DNA from: Cristatella mucedo
Taxonomy: Eukaryota > Bryozoa > Phylactolaemata > Cristatellidae
NCBI GenBank assembly: GCA_009760855.2
Contig: WPIO01000022.1
Span: 2,000,501 to 2,064,500, forward strand
DNA: 64,000 nucleotides
Direction: 5' to 3'
In this document: positions 1 to 11,059 of the stretch, piece by piece
How positions within the stretch are numbered: the stretch's first letter is position 1
Layout of the letters: every line of letters begins with the position of its first letter
Position numbers and translations under genes: made by a program
The notes under the pieces: model-generated
The model's database searches: none
What the model was told of the DNA's origin: nothing
Seen by the model: only the letters and a program-made list of their open reading frames with translations

Positions 1-1798
1 GAGTGGTCTCACTGCAATAATGAGAATAATAAATAATACATTTTTTGTTTAGTGCTGTTCAGTTGGTCACTCGTCGTGTGATCCGTCCTTCGAGTAAAGC
101 TCTTATTTTCTCGTTGGCTGTCAGAGTGGCAGCAGTAGTGCTGTGTTTGCTTTTTTCTTTCGTTCCAAGCTTTTCCCGCACCTCGGGTGTCGAACTGCTA
201 AGAACCAGTTGATATCGCCTCGGTCTGTGAGGCTCCTCGATTGAGCATTTAAATTGCTTCCACCCTGACATCTTTCACGGTGAGGGCTAGTCGGGATGGC
301 CCAAGTGCATGTCCAGGATATGAGTGCAGCATTCCTGCTTGTGACACGGCTCCCGGTGACGACGCAGTCGTATGCCACTCTGTCTTCCTACATATATAGG
401 TGTCAGTTGGGAGGGGGGCAGGTTTGAGTCTGCAGCACAATGTTTGCTCTTCGTCGATACTTGTTGGAGCAGGCAGGCACCGTTTGGCTCAGTGCATGAA
501 GCAGCTGTCGTCTGTAGGTTTGCCTTTGGGTACTGTGAAGAGCAGAAAAGAGCCTCGACCGCGGCTCCTCTGCCGTGGCTTGTGCTGCTGCCCTCTGCAG
601 CGCTCGCTTCCAAGCTTGGCTGCCACTAGCGACATGTGGCCGACATCTGCAGGATGCCTGGGCAGAGATCGGCCGGGAGATCCACCGAGCTACTGGTCGG
701 TCAGCCTCGGTCTCAGGCCTGGTTGATTTAAAATGGTGCACATTGGCCACTTGGTCTTTTGTATGGAGGCAATCTGTTATGGCATCGGAATAGGTTTGAA
801 ACGATTACTTGCATTGATTGCACTGCCAGGATTATATCGCATGCATAGGCCTGTAGCGTGCCGCTTTCGAGCAGCAGTAGCTGCCGTATACTGGCTCACG
901 TCAAAGAGTCCGTGGCCAGTGTGCCTAGGTGAGCGATTCCTGTTGCATTTCACGATCAAGTGCTTCCTGCCTGCTTAGTCGATGGTGTCTGGGTTAGGAT
1001 AGCGGCCGGTTGAGTGTACGACACCCACATCCAGGGTCAGCTCGCTTCTCACAGTTCGTCTGAGATATTGCGCCTGATCTCTTTCCGGTTGCCCGGCCAG
1101 GTCTAGCTTGGGCTCAGCAGGCTGCCTCGGCCAAAGTAGATATTGTCCCGGTCGTGCTACGACTGGACAATTGAGCTCGTTAGTGCCACCCCCTTGGCAT
1201 GCTTGCAGGATGGCTGCAGCCCGCATCTTGGCATACTCTTCGAGGTGATGTCTTCGAATGATCTCGAACTGGCATTGCCAAGTGAGTGCTGGGACCATTG
1301 CCACTCCTCGGCTGAGGCAGGTTGTGCTAGCGGATAGAGTCGGTCTTGCTTTGTACTCCTCCGCCGATCGGCAGCCAAGGCTGGGCAAAGCGAAGAGTCG
1401 GCTTGGCACATTATTGTGCTCAGTCTGGTATGGCGCTATCGGCGTACGGCCTCCCTAATGATATTCGTGTCTGACCTTAAAAGCTGACTTAGCATGGTTG
1501 CCATTTGATCAGGAATGCAGCAATCGCAATGTCGTGGGTACTACAGACCCCCAAATACTAAACTGCGCCCGGCCTTGCCCCGAGCTCACGGTGAGCCGCC
1601 ACGTGCCGCCACGACTGCTGGTTGGGCTGAAGCTGCTTCGGTTTGACTCTCATAGACGTCGACGCTTGCATCTTGCTGGCCCTGTGGTTTCGTCGTTCGG
1701 CCTTGCACACTTGTCTCACTGCACTCGGTAGTGCGGCCTGCGCAGGTCTATGGAGGCCTGCCTGTTCGCTGTGTGAGTGTGAATCGCTGTTAATGCAG
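1..1798. other. Intron of CCDC6, no other feature recognised
   Basis: No conserved coding stretch, RNA gene or repeat was recognised. The earlier CCDC6 coiled-coil exons are not found here. The many short ORFs overlap each other on both strands and show no family resemblance. Confidence 0.5.
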
Positions 1799-1950
1799 GC
1801 TGTTGCAAGAGAAACTGGACCAGCCGATCTCTGCCCCTCCATCGCCACGAGACATCGCGACAGATGTCGGCACTATGTCACAGCACATCATGAACCTTCG
1901 GCAAGAGGTCGGGCGTTTGCGAAGCATGCTGGTGGCGGCCAAACATGAAA
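1799..1950 (+). CDS. CCDC6: CCDC6 exon (coiled coil, [16 protein letters not shown] segment)
   Basis: The acceptor AG is at 1797-1798 and the donor GTAAGT at 1951-1956. The exon enters with one base of a split codon and leaves with one base. It encodes [19 protein letters not shown], a near-identical family signature with an SP phosphosite-like motif, then a leucine-rich helix ([17 protein letters not shown]). Confidence 0.93.
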
Positions 1951-3919
1951 GTAAGTGCTTCGCATGGCAACTGAACCCTGTGTCGGTTGTAAGCGACCCT
2001 GATAGCATCCGATTTAGTGCAGGCGCGCCTCTTCTAATTGTTTTAACACATGCAAGAACCCTGATCTGACTCTTCGACCAGGAACTGCAATCTTGGACGA
2101 TTTACGACGGGCCAACATTTCGTGGAGTACTGGGCATTCTTGGCTGAGCGTGCAATGGGCCTTGACCTTAGACGTTCAGTTGTCATTTCCCAGTTCGTGT
2201 TTTGGAAGCTGTTTGATCAATTGCCACAATCTGCTTGAATCCCCTGCAAATTAGCTAGGTTAAGCTCCACTTTGAATAGGTCTAACATTAGACTACACTA
2301 TCGTTTAACTGTTCTCACAAAATTTAACCCAATGGCACTTGTTCAGTAACAGTGTCTTTGCAGCCCATTTGCACAAGAACGCTATGGCATGCAATTCGGT
2401 GGGTATCTTACAACAATAGTCACTCGAAATTTGAATTTTGCATCTTAGATTTCTCTTATAGATTTTTGCTTGATTAGAAAGCATGGTAGTAAATCATTGA
2501 ACCCTTTCAGAGGAGCCTTGTCATCTTTCAGATCAAGATGCAAAAAAGGGTCTGCCCATGCTGCTCCTGCGAGGACAATTTTTGGTCGAGCCCGAGAATA
2601 ATAACGTCAGCCCAAGTCCAAGCTCCCCGGACGAATTGGCAGCTGATCTTGGGGGTCGCCTGCAAAATATCGCGTAATTAAGGGAACTGCAAATGTGCAG
2701 CCGTGCATGCTCAGCAGCAGCCGCTGCTGCTTCGAGCTGTAATCTGCTGCCACGGGCCGCTCGCTGGTCTAACTGGCGCTGCCAAAAGGAGCGCTGCGCT
2801 TGCCCTTGCTTGCCAGGCAGCAGCAAGATGAACCAGCTGCTGCTCGAGGAGAAGCAAGTGCGAGAGGAGAACCTGCGTCTGCAGAGGCGCCTGCAGCTGG
2901 AGACGGAGCGGCGAGAGGCACTGTGCCGGCACCTGTCCGAAAGCGAGTCGAGCCTCGAGATGGACGACGAAAGGTGATGAGAGAGCACGCGAGCGCCCGG
3001 CGCTGCCCCTCCCCCTGCCTGCCTGCCTGCCCCCTCTCAGTGCCTGATGCATTTGCTTGCTCGAGCGCGTGCATCTTGGCAGCTCTGCAGCTCCGCCACC
3101 TGCGCTTGCCGCCACCACTGCTCTGCCAAAGGCATGTGGGCGCAGCTCGGTGCGACGTCGAAGTGGCGCCGTTGGCATTTCCTTGGCCTGCTGCTGCTGC
3201 AGGCATTTCAACGAGATGACCAAATGCCAGCCAGCGTCGGCCATGTCGGATTCCATTCGAGCCCGGACGGTGTCGAGTCCCGTGCCCTACCACCAGCAGG
3301 CCGGCGGCGGCGTGGCTGTCACCCGGCCGATCTCGCCAGGTATTTCTGGCCCGTGTGCTAAGCGCTACTCCAAAGGGATCGACGAGCTCTTTTATCTCGT
3401 GTGCCACGGTCTCGTGGTCGTCGTGTCTCCGCAGCAGTCTCTGTGCCACGATCAGGCGCCCACGCCGTCCTTCGATGGGCCGATCCTTCGATGGCCTGCG
3501 CATGTTTGTTGCAGGGATGGGGCCAGTCGGTGCCGGCCCGGTGAACGTCGTGCGGTGCTCGACCTGCAGTCAGATCTTGCCCGTCTACCACCACGGCACC
3601 TCGCCCAGCGGATGCCCTGTCAGTTCCTCGCCGCCGCCTGCACCGGGACAGGTGTGTTTGTCTGTCTGACCCTCGGCAGCGCAACGATGAGTGCGTGCTG
3701 GTGACTGCTCTCGTGCGATCTCGTATGCCTCGTGATGAGAGCGAAGTCCCAAGTGCTGGTCGTGCTGGCAGTAGTTTGCATCGCAGCATCGCCGTCGCTG
3801 CTTCTGCTTTTGCTCACATTAACTTTGCCTACGATCATCGGAGTGCCGTGCTACCAACGGTGGTCAATCAGCCCAGCCAGTCATATTACTATGAACAACC
3901 ATGGGGTTTAGCAGATTGA
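1799..3919 (+). CDS. CCDC6: CCDC6 orthologue, 3' part (multi-exon, 5' end outside window)
   Basis: Coiled-coil domain-containing protein 6, a cytosolic/nuclear coiled-coil phosphoprotein linked in vertebrates to DNA-damage checkpoint control. Three consecutive exons match the known family: [16 protein letters not shown], then [20 protein letters not shown] with [14 protein letters not shown], then FNEM followed by [11 protein letters not shown] and RPISPG. Exons 1799-1950, 2817-2973 and 3203-3339 join in frame across GT-AG introns: the codon split after base 1950 is completed at 2817, and the AGG split after 2973 is completed at 3203. A fourth exon, 3515-3651, is in phase but weakly similar. 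The C-terminal end is uncertain: a stop at 3667-3669 by read-through, or at 3917-3919 through a weak extra exon. Upstream coiled-coil exons are not in the window; bases 1-1798 are read as intron. Identity is firm; only the terminus is doubtful. Confidence 0.9.
2817..2973 (+). CDS. CCDC6: CCDC6 exon (coiled-coil end, [13 protein letters not shown])
   Basis: The acceptor is ...CCAG at 2813-2816 and the donor GT at 2974-2975. The split Ser codon agrees with the upstream exon. It encodes a charged coiled coil ending [13 protein letters not shown], one of the most conserved stretches in CCDC6. The final Arg codon AGG is completed by the next exon. Confidence 0.93.
3203..3339 (+). CDS. CCDC6: CCDC6 exon (FNEM...RTVSSPVPY...RPISPG)
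   Basis: The acceptor follows a CTG-repeat-rich tract ending CTGCAG (AG at 3201-3202); the donor GTATTT starts at 3340. The exon encodes HFNEM, a variable stretch, then [11 protein letters not shown] and RPISP, matching the post-coiled-coil Ser/Pro region of CCDC6. It leaves one base of a Gly codon. Confidence 0.9.
3515..3651 (+). CDS. CCDC6: Probable CCDC6 Pro-rich C-terminal exon
   Basis: The acceptor GCAG ends at 3514 and a GTGTGT donor starts at 3652. Its two leading bases complete the Gly codon split after 3339, so the phase is right. It encodes about 45 residues rich in Gly, Pro and Ser (ends [10 protein letters not shown]), the composition expected of the disordered CCDC6 tail, but without clear residue-level similarity. 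If the donor is not used, a stop follows at 3667-3669 and this would be the terminal exon. Confidence 0.45.
3872..3919 (+). CDS. Possible last CCDC6 exon ([12 protein letters not shown]-stop)
   Basis: A short open stretch after a CAG at 3869-3871 is in phase with the donor at 3652. It reads [15 protein letters not shown] and stops at 3917-3919. The tract before the CAG is poor in pyrimidines and no homology is recognised, so this is only a candidate alternative terminus. Confidence 0.2.
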   Translation, partial: PSQSYYYEQPWGLAD

Positions 3920-3983
3920 GTTGTGAGCTAAACGTGTGCTCATGCGTGGTGTGCGTGGATCCGTGTGTGTTCGTTCCTTCGTT

Positions 3984-4034
3984 TATTTGCGTGTGTGTTT
4001 GTGTGTGTGTGTGCGCTCGCGTGTGTGTGTTTGC
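3984..4034. repeat. (GT)n microsatellite, imperfect
   Basis: Alternating GT/TG, interrupted by GCTCGC. Confidence 0.8.
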
Positions 4035-5704
4035 GTTTGTCTCGTCATGTCTGCTTCTGCAGATGTTTGTTTCCATGATCTGCACGATGTTTAGATGCCG
4101 AGCAGGCATGGGTCCAATCGGATGTCAGTTTACTGGGCTCGCTGCTCGTGCCTCTATTGTCGCAGGCATTGCCCTTTGTCAGCTCGCTGTGAGGCTACTG
4201 CAGCCTTCGGTTCTCGGCATGCGCACCGTCAGACACTGAGTCGCTCGTTCCGTAGTGCTAGAATCCTCAAGTCGAGTGCGAGGGTGGGGCACCATTCGGT
4301 GCACCAATAGGTGTGGCAACAGCACAAGACCTCGTGCTGCCAAAGCTCGAGCTACTTACTACTTTGCCTCGAGCTGAGCTTGTTCCGTCCTGGCCCTTTT
4401 TATTAGTTTATCGATCGAATTTGTCTCGGTAAGGAGCAATGGATCGTGCATGAAATGTGGCTGTCGTACCAACTGACGTGCTGGTGCCGTGGTGAAGCTG
4501 ACGGAACCGCTTCTACTACCTAACACGCCTGATGCCACCCTGCTCCACTCGTGTCTCACGCTGGCACCGCTTTTTCTTCCAGCCCCCCCCCCCACTCCGT
4601 ATTAGTGCAGTAGTTCCGCTTGAGCAGGCAGGTAATAATGAATGCTCGTATCTTTTTTCCCTTTAGCGTGTGCATAGACATTCGATAGGGGGTGGAGACA
4701 AGTTTACGAAGCCTGCGGCTCCGACTTCGGTAAGAGCGGACACAAAGCCAAAGACGTGAATTGCGGGCCTCCAGCTGCAGCCACCGTCGGTTCGAGAGTC
4801 TACTTCGGTCGGAGACCGAGCTCTGCTTTGCCGCTGATGCCAGCTGGCCTGTATGTAACCCCACCCCAAACCCCCTCCCTCGAGGTGCCTCCTCACTCTG
4901 TGCTTGCCACACACACACATACGGTGGGCGCATAGAGGCCCTCCCAGCCACTCCATAGTTGCTGCTGCCGCTGCTGCCAACTTGTGGTTAGGACTTACGA
5001 TGGTGCTCGCCTCCATCTGCTGCGAACCCTGCCCTCTTTGTCACTGATGCAGCCAACTTGGGATTTTCTCTGGGGTCGGGCACTCTGCTCTGTTGACCGT
5101 GATGTAGCCTCTTCGTGTTGGTGTACCGTAAGTTTTTTTGTGACGTTTCATGTGAGTACGGGCTAGTGCCTGTGCGCTCTCGCATTCGCTGGTGCCCCAG
5201 GGGCAGGAGCCTGTGGGAAGTTTATGTTGCAGCGTTCACTCGTATGCGTCTTTAGCTTAACCTACTTGGAAGTTGGAGCCATCCTGCTTTAGCGATCGGC
5301 ATGTATCTATGTGACCCATGCTCGTGCCCTGCTCCGAACTTGCTAAAGGTACGTGCAAAGATAGATGGCTCTACATGATATATATGTAAAACAGGGAGCT
5401 GTTTCCTGGAAGTGGAGACATCCCATGACTCGGAGAAAGCTTCAATTCGCTGCAGGTCTGAGTCTTCCACTTTGTTTGCCCTTGTGTAACTGCTGAACCG
5501 GTTGTATGTTCGATCATATAAAACTGCTGTGCTGTGAGGAATCCGTTCATGTGTGCTTGGTCTGAACAGGCTCCGCCGCGACAAGCTCCTGGTGTCGCTT
5601 CAGTAGTTACCTTGCACACTGGATGGCAATGGTCTGGCCGTACTAGTGAACTCTATTTGCGTGTCACATGCCATGATTTGGAAATATATGTTTCCTCTCA
5701 CACG

Positions 5705-5710
5705 AATAAA
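5705..5710 (+). terminator. AATAAA polyadenylation-signal candidate
   Basis: Exact AATAAA hexamer on the + strand, about 1.8-2 kb past the possible CCDC6 stop codons. There is no further support; a chance match is possible in this AT-rich stretch. Confidence 0.2.
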
Positions 5711-6379
5711 TGAGTTTTGACAGTCACTGCGAATCGTCAGTTTGTATCACTGGATTTAATTGTGTGTGGGACTATTGGGCGACCCCTCTAAAAGTAAGTG
5801 TACATTTGAAGGTACCTGTTCACAGGTAGTTGGTAGAAAGTTTGCGTAAGTGCTTGGAGAACCCTGTTCTTTTGAGTCATCTTTGGCAGTTGCAAATAAG
5901 GAAACGGTTGCCGATTACCTCGAGGGAAATAACATCCGTGTACTTCATAGCCTCCAGTTGAAGTATAAGGGCCGAGTTATGGCCAGCAGAAGGGTTTTGA
6001 GGTGTTGAATTTGGTGATCGGGGGGGGGGCATGGCCCTTAGCCTGTAAACGTTGACAAAATTTCTAAGCCTTTGCCCATCCTGCCTAGTTGCGACATCAG
6101 ATGTAGTGCAGATAGAACCCGAACACAGAATCCTGCAATTGATTACAACTTTAGGCGAACTGAGGGCCTACTTTTTTACTGTAATGTGATATGTAGCTGC
6201 AGACAAAACCTATTCCCGGCATCATACTGATAGAGCTGTGAATTATAACCAAAAATAACGACACTACGTTAAGCTATATATATCGTGTACGTGAGGTGCA
6301 GTTTTTGACCTCAGCGAGTCAGGCCGACATGACATTAAGTAGCATTGACGAAGCACTGCTGCAGGACACTGTGGTAAGG

Positions 6380-6965
6380 CATTATGGGGTGCATGCTCTG
6401 ATCAGCAGGCTGGAGCCAGAGAATAGAGGACCTAAGAGTGAACTACAAAACATTTAAGTCGAAAGGATGCTGTTTGATAGCGAGCCAGTGCAGGATGTCG
6501 AGTGGTGTGACGAGGCAACTCTTAACTTAAACGACACCATCTAACTTGCACGACACAAGCCTTGCTGTTTACAAACCTTGTTGAATTTTGCATCAACTGA
6601 GTGCCTTACTGTATTTGCTGGAAGACCTGCGTCTACAGAAGGCAAGATGAGATGTCATAAAAACATGGACCAACTTGGATGTGGTATCCTCGTCTACACA
6701 TGCCGAAATTATTGCAAAGGTAGTCAAGAAATAAATAAAATTCCTTTGTGTAGCGTCCTAACAGCAATCTTTCTACGAGCTTTATATGTACCGCAGAGTT
6801 CGAGCCCATGACCGTAGCTCGTTAACGACGAGTACCTTACCCCTTGGACAAACCAGAGCTGAAAGTAGGTGGACTTGAATCTGAAGCTGGTAGTCTAGTG
6901 AAAGATCCTCTTGGAACAGTCGCCCAGATTGCATGCAGATGCTACAGGAGATTTGCTCGTAATAG
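6380..6965 (-). mobile_element. LINE-A fragment (degenerate RT C-terminal region), split by a SINE
   Basis: The + strand reads AGGCTGGAGCCAGAGAATAG, GACCTAAGAGTGAACTAC and later CATGGACCAACTTGGATGTG. These are the antisense landmarks found in the same order in the better copy at 16.4-17.9 kb. The match stops near 6728 and resumes after 6854 with AGCTGAAAGTAGGTGGACTT. The intervening block is a tRNA-type SINE. Heavily mutated, non-coding. Confidence 0.75.
6729..6854 (-). mobile_element. tRNA-derived SINE (SINE-A type) nested in LINE-A
   Basis: Read on the minus strand: a tRNA-like head beginning GGTTTGTCCAAGGGGTAAGG, a B-box-like CATGGGCTCGAAC, then a degenerate LINE-like tail ending in AT-rich repeats. 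It interrupts the LINE fragment at 6380-6965. Confidence 0.6.
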
Positions 6966-6984
6966 TTAGTTTGAGAGAGGTTTG

Positions 6985-7112
6985 TAATTGTGTGTACCAC
7001 TAGATTATTTACTATTCTGTTGCGTATCACTTTGCAGCAAATGTAAAGCGCCTAGAAAGAGATTAAGTTCTCTGAGGGCGCTTTATCAAGTGCAATATTA
7101 TTATTATTATGT
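6985..7112 (+). mobile_element. LINE-A 3' end with terminal hairpin
   Basis: Sense-orientation 3' terminus: TTTGCAGCAAATGTAAAGCG, then CTAGAAAGAGATTAAGTTCT and GAGGGCGCTTTATCAAGTGC, ending in (ATT)n. AAAGCGCC pairs with GGGCGCTTT. 5' truncated, so no ORF remains. Confidence 0.85.
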
Positions 7113-8190
7113 TGTCGTTAAATTTAAGAAAGTTGGACACCGTGGTGGATACAAGCCACACACATTACCGACCATCAACTAAGGAAGCGCATGAAAAACG
7201 CTAATCATTTCTAAAACAATTGCAATAGCCCTGAGCGGAGCACTCTCACAGAGACGCCCAGTGTACCTACGTATCGTGACAGCTGAAGACATATGAAGCG
7301 CTGCACATAGAAACACCCGTAAACGGTTAGAATAAGAGCTACTGGACCACTTGAAAGAGCAGCGTATGAGTAGCTTGATATAGCTATGACGATATGAGAG
7401 CTACATAGCTATATACACAGCTATGTAGCTATGACTAGGCTCTGACTTCTTTATGAAGCCTGAAAGTCAGTGCACTACTGAATGACAAAAACCTGGGCTG
7501 AAGCGCTTAGCAGGTCTGTGGCTAGGGAAGCCTCTTTATCGGCCTTCTTTGAATGGGATCAGCGGACTCAAGTCACTTGTCAAGAACAACAAGCTTTCTC
7601 GAAGGGGCTCCGGCCTCTCTCCACAATGTCCTCTAGTAGATGTTAGCAAGCTCTGCACCCCTCCCACCCGCGCCTCAGGACATTGGCTACTTTGAAAGAT
7701 GGAATAAAAAAATCGGTCTTGTGATGAAGGCACCAAACTTGGTCGTGTAAACTTTCTGTTGCTTCAGCTTAGGGACGGCACCTTGGATACATATTTACTT
7801 TCGCATATACAACTACGCGGTTGTGTGCCTCCAGGAGTGTTCGTAGGTACGTAAGAAGAATTTGTCGGATGTCACCACCACTAAGCCTTCTTCCATACTA
7901 AGCCTTCACCAGGGGTGGGGCTCTCGGACCTCGGGGAGCTCAACCCAGCTCAATACCCGTTGTCTGCCCCACCCGCGATCTGAACCCCTTTCGGTCAAGA
8001 TCCGAGATTTCGATCCAAGCCTGGAACCACTGTTGCTATGTATTACTGGTGAGATGATAGACTTCACAGTCGAATTCTCAGACGGTTGCTCATCCTTGGA
8101 TTTTTACCAGGGCTGGGAACGATGGTTGGTGAATCAGTGCTGGCTGCATGCGGTATCGAAATGGCTTCAGCTACTTGCTGTCAAATTCTG
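7113..8190. other. No gene recognised
   Basis: Only a 12-bp inverted repeat (7399-7430) stands out. Short ORFs lack similarity to any family. Confidence 0.4.
7399..7430. repeat. 12-bp inverted repeat with 8-nt loop
   Basis: AGCTACATAGCT at 7399-7410 and AGCTATGTAGCT at 7419-7430 are exact reverse complements around ATATACAC. Confidence 0.9.
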
Positions 8191-8852
8191 TTGATAATAA
8201 TAATATTAATAATACATTTGTATAGAACCCTCAGAGAACTATCTCTTTCTAGGCACTTTACTTGTGCTGCAAAGGAAGAATGATTGTATGGTTACTGGCA
8301 ACATGTACAGTGTCAGTATGTATAATATTGTTATTGGTAGTAGTCAAAATTCCAATATGCAAAAAAAGTCAGCGGTAGCAAGCGTAGGAACAGCTTGAAT
8401 AAGCACATAAAGGACAAGTCGCAAGGACCCAGCAAATGCTGGGGGAAACATGAACGGTTCTATTTTACCTTCTTTTTAAATCTCAAGTCGGGGATGTCGA
8501 TACATCCGTCGGGAGCGAGCTCCAGGCATTGGGAGCCTACGAACTACAGATGCGGTGTCCAGTGAATTTCAAGTTGGTTCGAGACGCGGCTAAACGATTG
8601 GAGTCATCGGAGCGGGCGATGCCATGCCTAGTCCGGTTGGGCAGTCTTTCTGATCGGTAGGCTAGAGCGAGAGAACGAAGGGATATACAAGTGGGCGACA
8701 AAACCGTGAAGTCGAAATGCTGCTTGATTGGGATCCAGTGCAGGTCGGCGAGAACTGGCGTATCGTGATAACTAACTTTCTCGACTGACAAGCCTGGCTG
8801 CAGAGTTTTGCACTAGCAGTTTTGCACCCGATCGCTCCTGCCGGTCGTCATG
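8191..8852 (-). mobile_element. LINE-A copy, 5' truncated
   Basis: Starts on + with (AAT)n and the hairpin variant TAGAACCCTCAGAGAACTAT / TCTTTCTAGGCACTTTA. The minus strand at 8791-8537 then encodes a decayed RT C-terminus (VLADLHWIPIKQHFDF). 5' truncated like most non-LTR insertions. Confidence 0.8.
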
Positions 8853-9205
8853 CATGCAGGGAAATACAGCGAGATACGTCGAGACGGCTTTTCACTCCAC
8901 TTGCACGGACCAAATCGACGGGTTACGGTTCCTCTGAGTCTCTCGGGAGTTGACGGCTCATCATTCAATTCTTTCGTTCGCAGCTTGCATTTTGCGTGGC
9001 TATGTATGAGCTAATGCTAGAATTGAACCGGAACAGCCGGTACCGATGGTAGCAGTCGCCGGCTCGGAGCCACTCGGAGGAGCTATTTGTACTGACATTA
9101 AGGAAAACTCGCTGGTCCGTGTGTAAGTGGCTCATTCTACTCTCTTTTTTCCGATTGGGCTGTCGGACGAATTTGTCGGCGTTTGCCGCCGCCAAATGAA
9201 TTGGA

Positions 9206-9875
9206 TAATGATAATAATAATAATAATAATTCACTTGATAAAGCGCCCTCAGAGAACTTAATCTCTCTCTAGGCGCTTTACATTTGCTGTAAAGTGAAAT
9301 GCAATTGAATGGTAAGTAAAATCATGCTTGAAAAACAAACGAAATGAATAATATGGTTAGGGGTGACATGCACAGGGTCAGCATGCAAATGTGGTTAGTG
9401 GCAGCATGCACAGTGTCAGCATGCATAAGCACATCAAGGACGAATCACAGGGACCCACTAAATGCTGTCCTAAATAGGTGTGTTTTTAGGTTCCTTTTAA
9501 ATGTGGTTAGGTCAGGGGATGTTCTAACGCAGGTCGGGAGGGAGTTCCAGGATTTGGGAGCATATGAACTAAATGCACGGTCTCCAAAGGATTTAAGGTT
9601 TGTACGAGGTATTTGTAGACTGTTGGATTCCGAAAACCGGGTGGTACGATGCTTGGCCTGATGGGGTAGTATATCTGACAGATGGGCTGGAGCCATAGAA
9701 TGAAGGGACCTAAAAGTGAGCGACAAAACCTTGAAGTCAATCCGTTGCTTGACTGGTAGCCAGTGCAGGTCGGCGAGAAGTGGAGTAATGTGGCAACTGC
9801 GACGCTCACGGCAGACAAGTCTAGCTGCCGAGTTTTGCACCAGCTGCAATCGCCTGATCGCACATGCTGGATCAC
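9206..9875 (-). mobile_element. LINE-A copy, 5' truncated, C-terminal ORF open
   Basis: An (ATA)n tail at 9206-9230 is followed by the standard hairpin. The minus-strand ORF at 9891-9445 retains RLQLVQNSAARLVCRERR, LLADLHWLPVKQRIDF and the end TFKRNLKTHLFRTAF. These motifs are typical of the region after the reverse transcriptase in L2/CR1-like elements. The copy breaks off near 9875. Confidence 0.9.
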
Positions 9876-10655
9876 CCCGAAGACTAAGCAAACCTGCTTA
9901 TGGGTGGGTCGACCTTACCGGTCGACCTTAAGAAGGTCGGTCGGCGTACTGCCATCGAACTTTGGGCTTCGGTCGCATCGCCTCGCCGTTAATCAGGGCG
10001 GGCTGGCGTTCAACACGGCCGGCTAAGCATGTCTCACTCACTATCCGTCCAATAAAGTCTCTCTATGTGTCTGCCAGAACGGCTAGGTAGCTCCACTTTG
10101 GTAAGTTCGGCATGCTGTCCGCCGCCGCTTCACGATATCTGGCGAGCCAGCCAGCTACAGGCAGGCCACATTTAACTAGTGACCCGGCAGGATAAACAGT
10201 CCGCAGGCGACCGGTCGAGGAAAATTGCGATCGGCGAGCGAACAAGGTCGGCTGGTTAGACGTCAGTCGATCCACCCTTGACAAGTTCTTTGCAGCGTCA
10301 AGTTCTTCATAGGCGTGGAGGCAATCGGATGAAAACGCGTCGCTTCAACTTTGTGCAGCCACTCTAGTTCTCTTCCTTCCGCCCTGCTGGCACCGACGGC
10401 TCCGACAGTAAAAAGAAGAGGCATTAGGCCAGCGACATCAGTGTAATAATAAAAATAATAATCACTGAGCGAACCCACAATCGCTATCCAGACATTTTAC
10501 GACTCCTGAAATAGAAGCTATAACCAAGAGCTAATCAAAGACGAAGTGTCGCGAATAGGAAAAACCATGCGAAAGCACTCGAGTACCACGCTAGGACGGA
10601 AAGCGTGCACAAGCAGGGCACGAGACACTCGAGCGGCCGGTGGCGAGTGTCGTTC
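9876..10655. other. No gene recognised
   Basis: Mixed sequence with a short GGTCGACCTTA duplication near 9910-9930. No coding or RNA signal was recognised. Confidence 0.35.
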
Positions 10656-10954
10656 GGTTCGCACAGCAGAGAGCCAGCCGATGACCGACACCGACAGTTT
10701 TTTTGCACGACGCACGGAGCCGAAGGACGCAAGGCTCCCTTCGCCCCCTTCTCCCACTCGACTCTTCTCGACTCGGCTGCCCCTGTCCCACGGTTGACCC
10801 CGATGATGAATCCACCATCTGTTCACCGGAGGGTTATCGGCCGGTCCACGCCTCATTAGAGGCGGACCACAGCTGTGCCCAGGCCCCTCTCGACGAGGGT
10901 CTCAACAGCTGTTTAGGAAAGGAGCAGTACCAGCCCGCATGCAATCGAACTACA
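10656..10954 (-). repeat. 3' LTR of gag-only element
   Basis: Same repeat as 12180-12472, starting (minus) TGTAGTTCGATTGCATGCG. The central 200 bp aligns well by eye (ACCCCGATGATGAATCCACC); the U5 end has diverged and its AATAAA is lost. Confidence 0.6.
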
Positions 10955-11059
10955 CGCCCCCTTGACCTTAAGGTCACAAGTTTCCAGCAGCAACACATGT
11001 AGCTGCAATGTACAGGGCAGCAATGAACGAGCCTATCTACTAACGATACAAACTAGACA

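Larger units (their letters stand above)
3920..6379. other. CCDC6 3' flank / intergenic, no gene recognised
   Basis: It contains a GT-rich microsatellite (about 3985-4032), a short poly-C run near 4580 and an AATAAA at 5705-5710 that could end a long CCDC6 3' UTR. No ORF here has recognisable homology. Confidence 0.4.
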
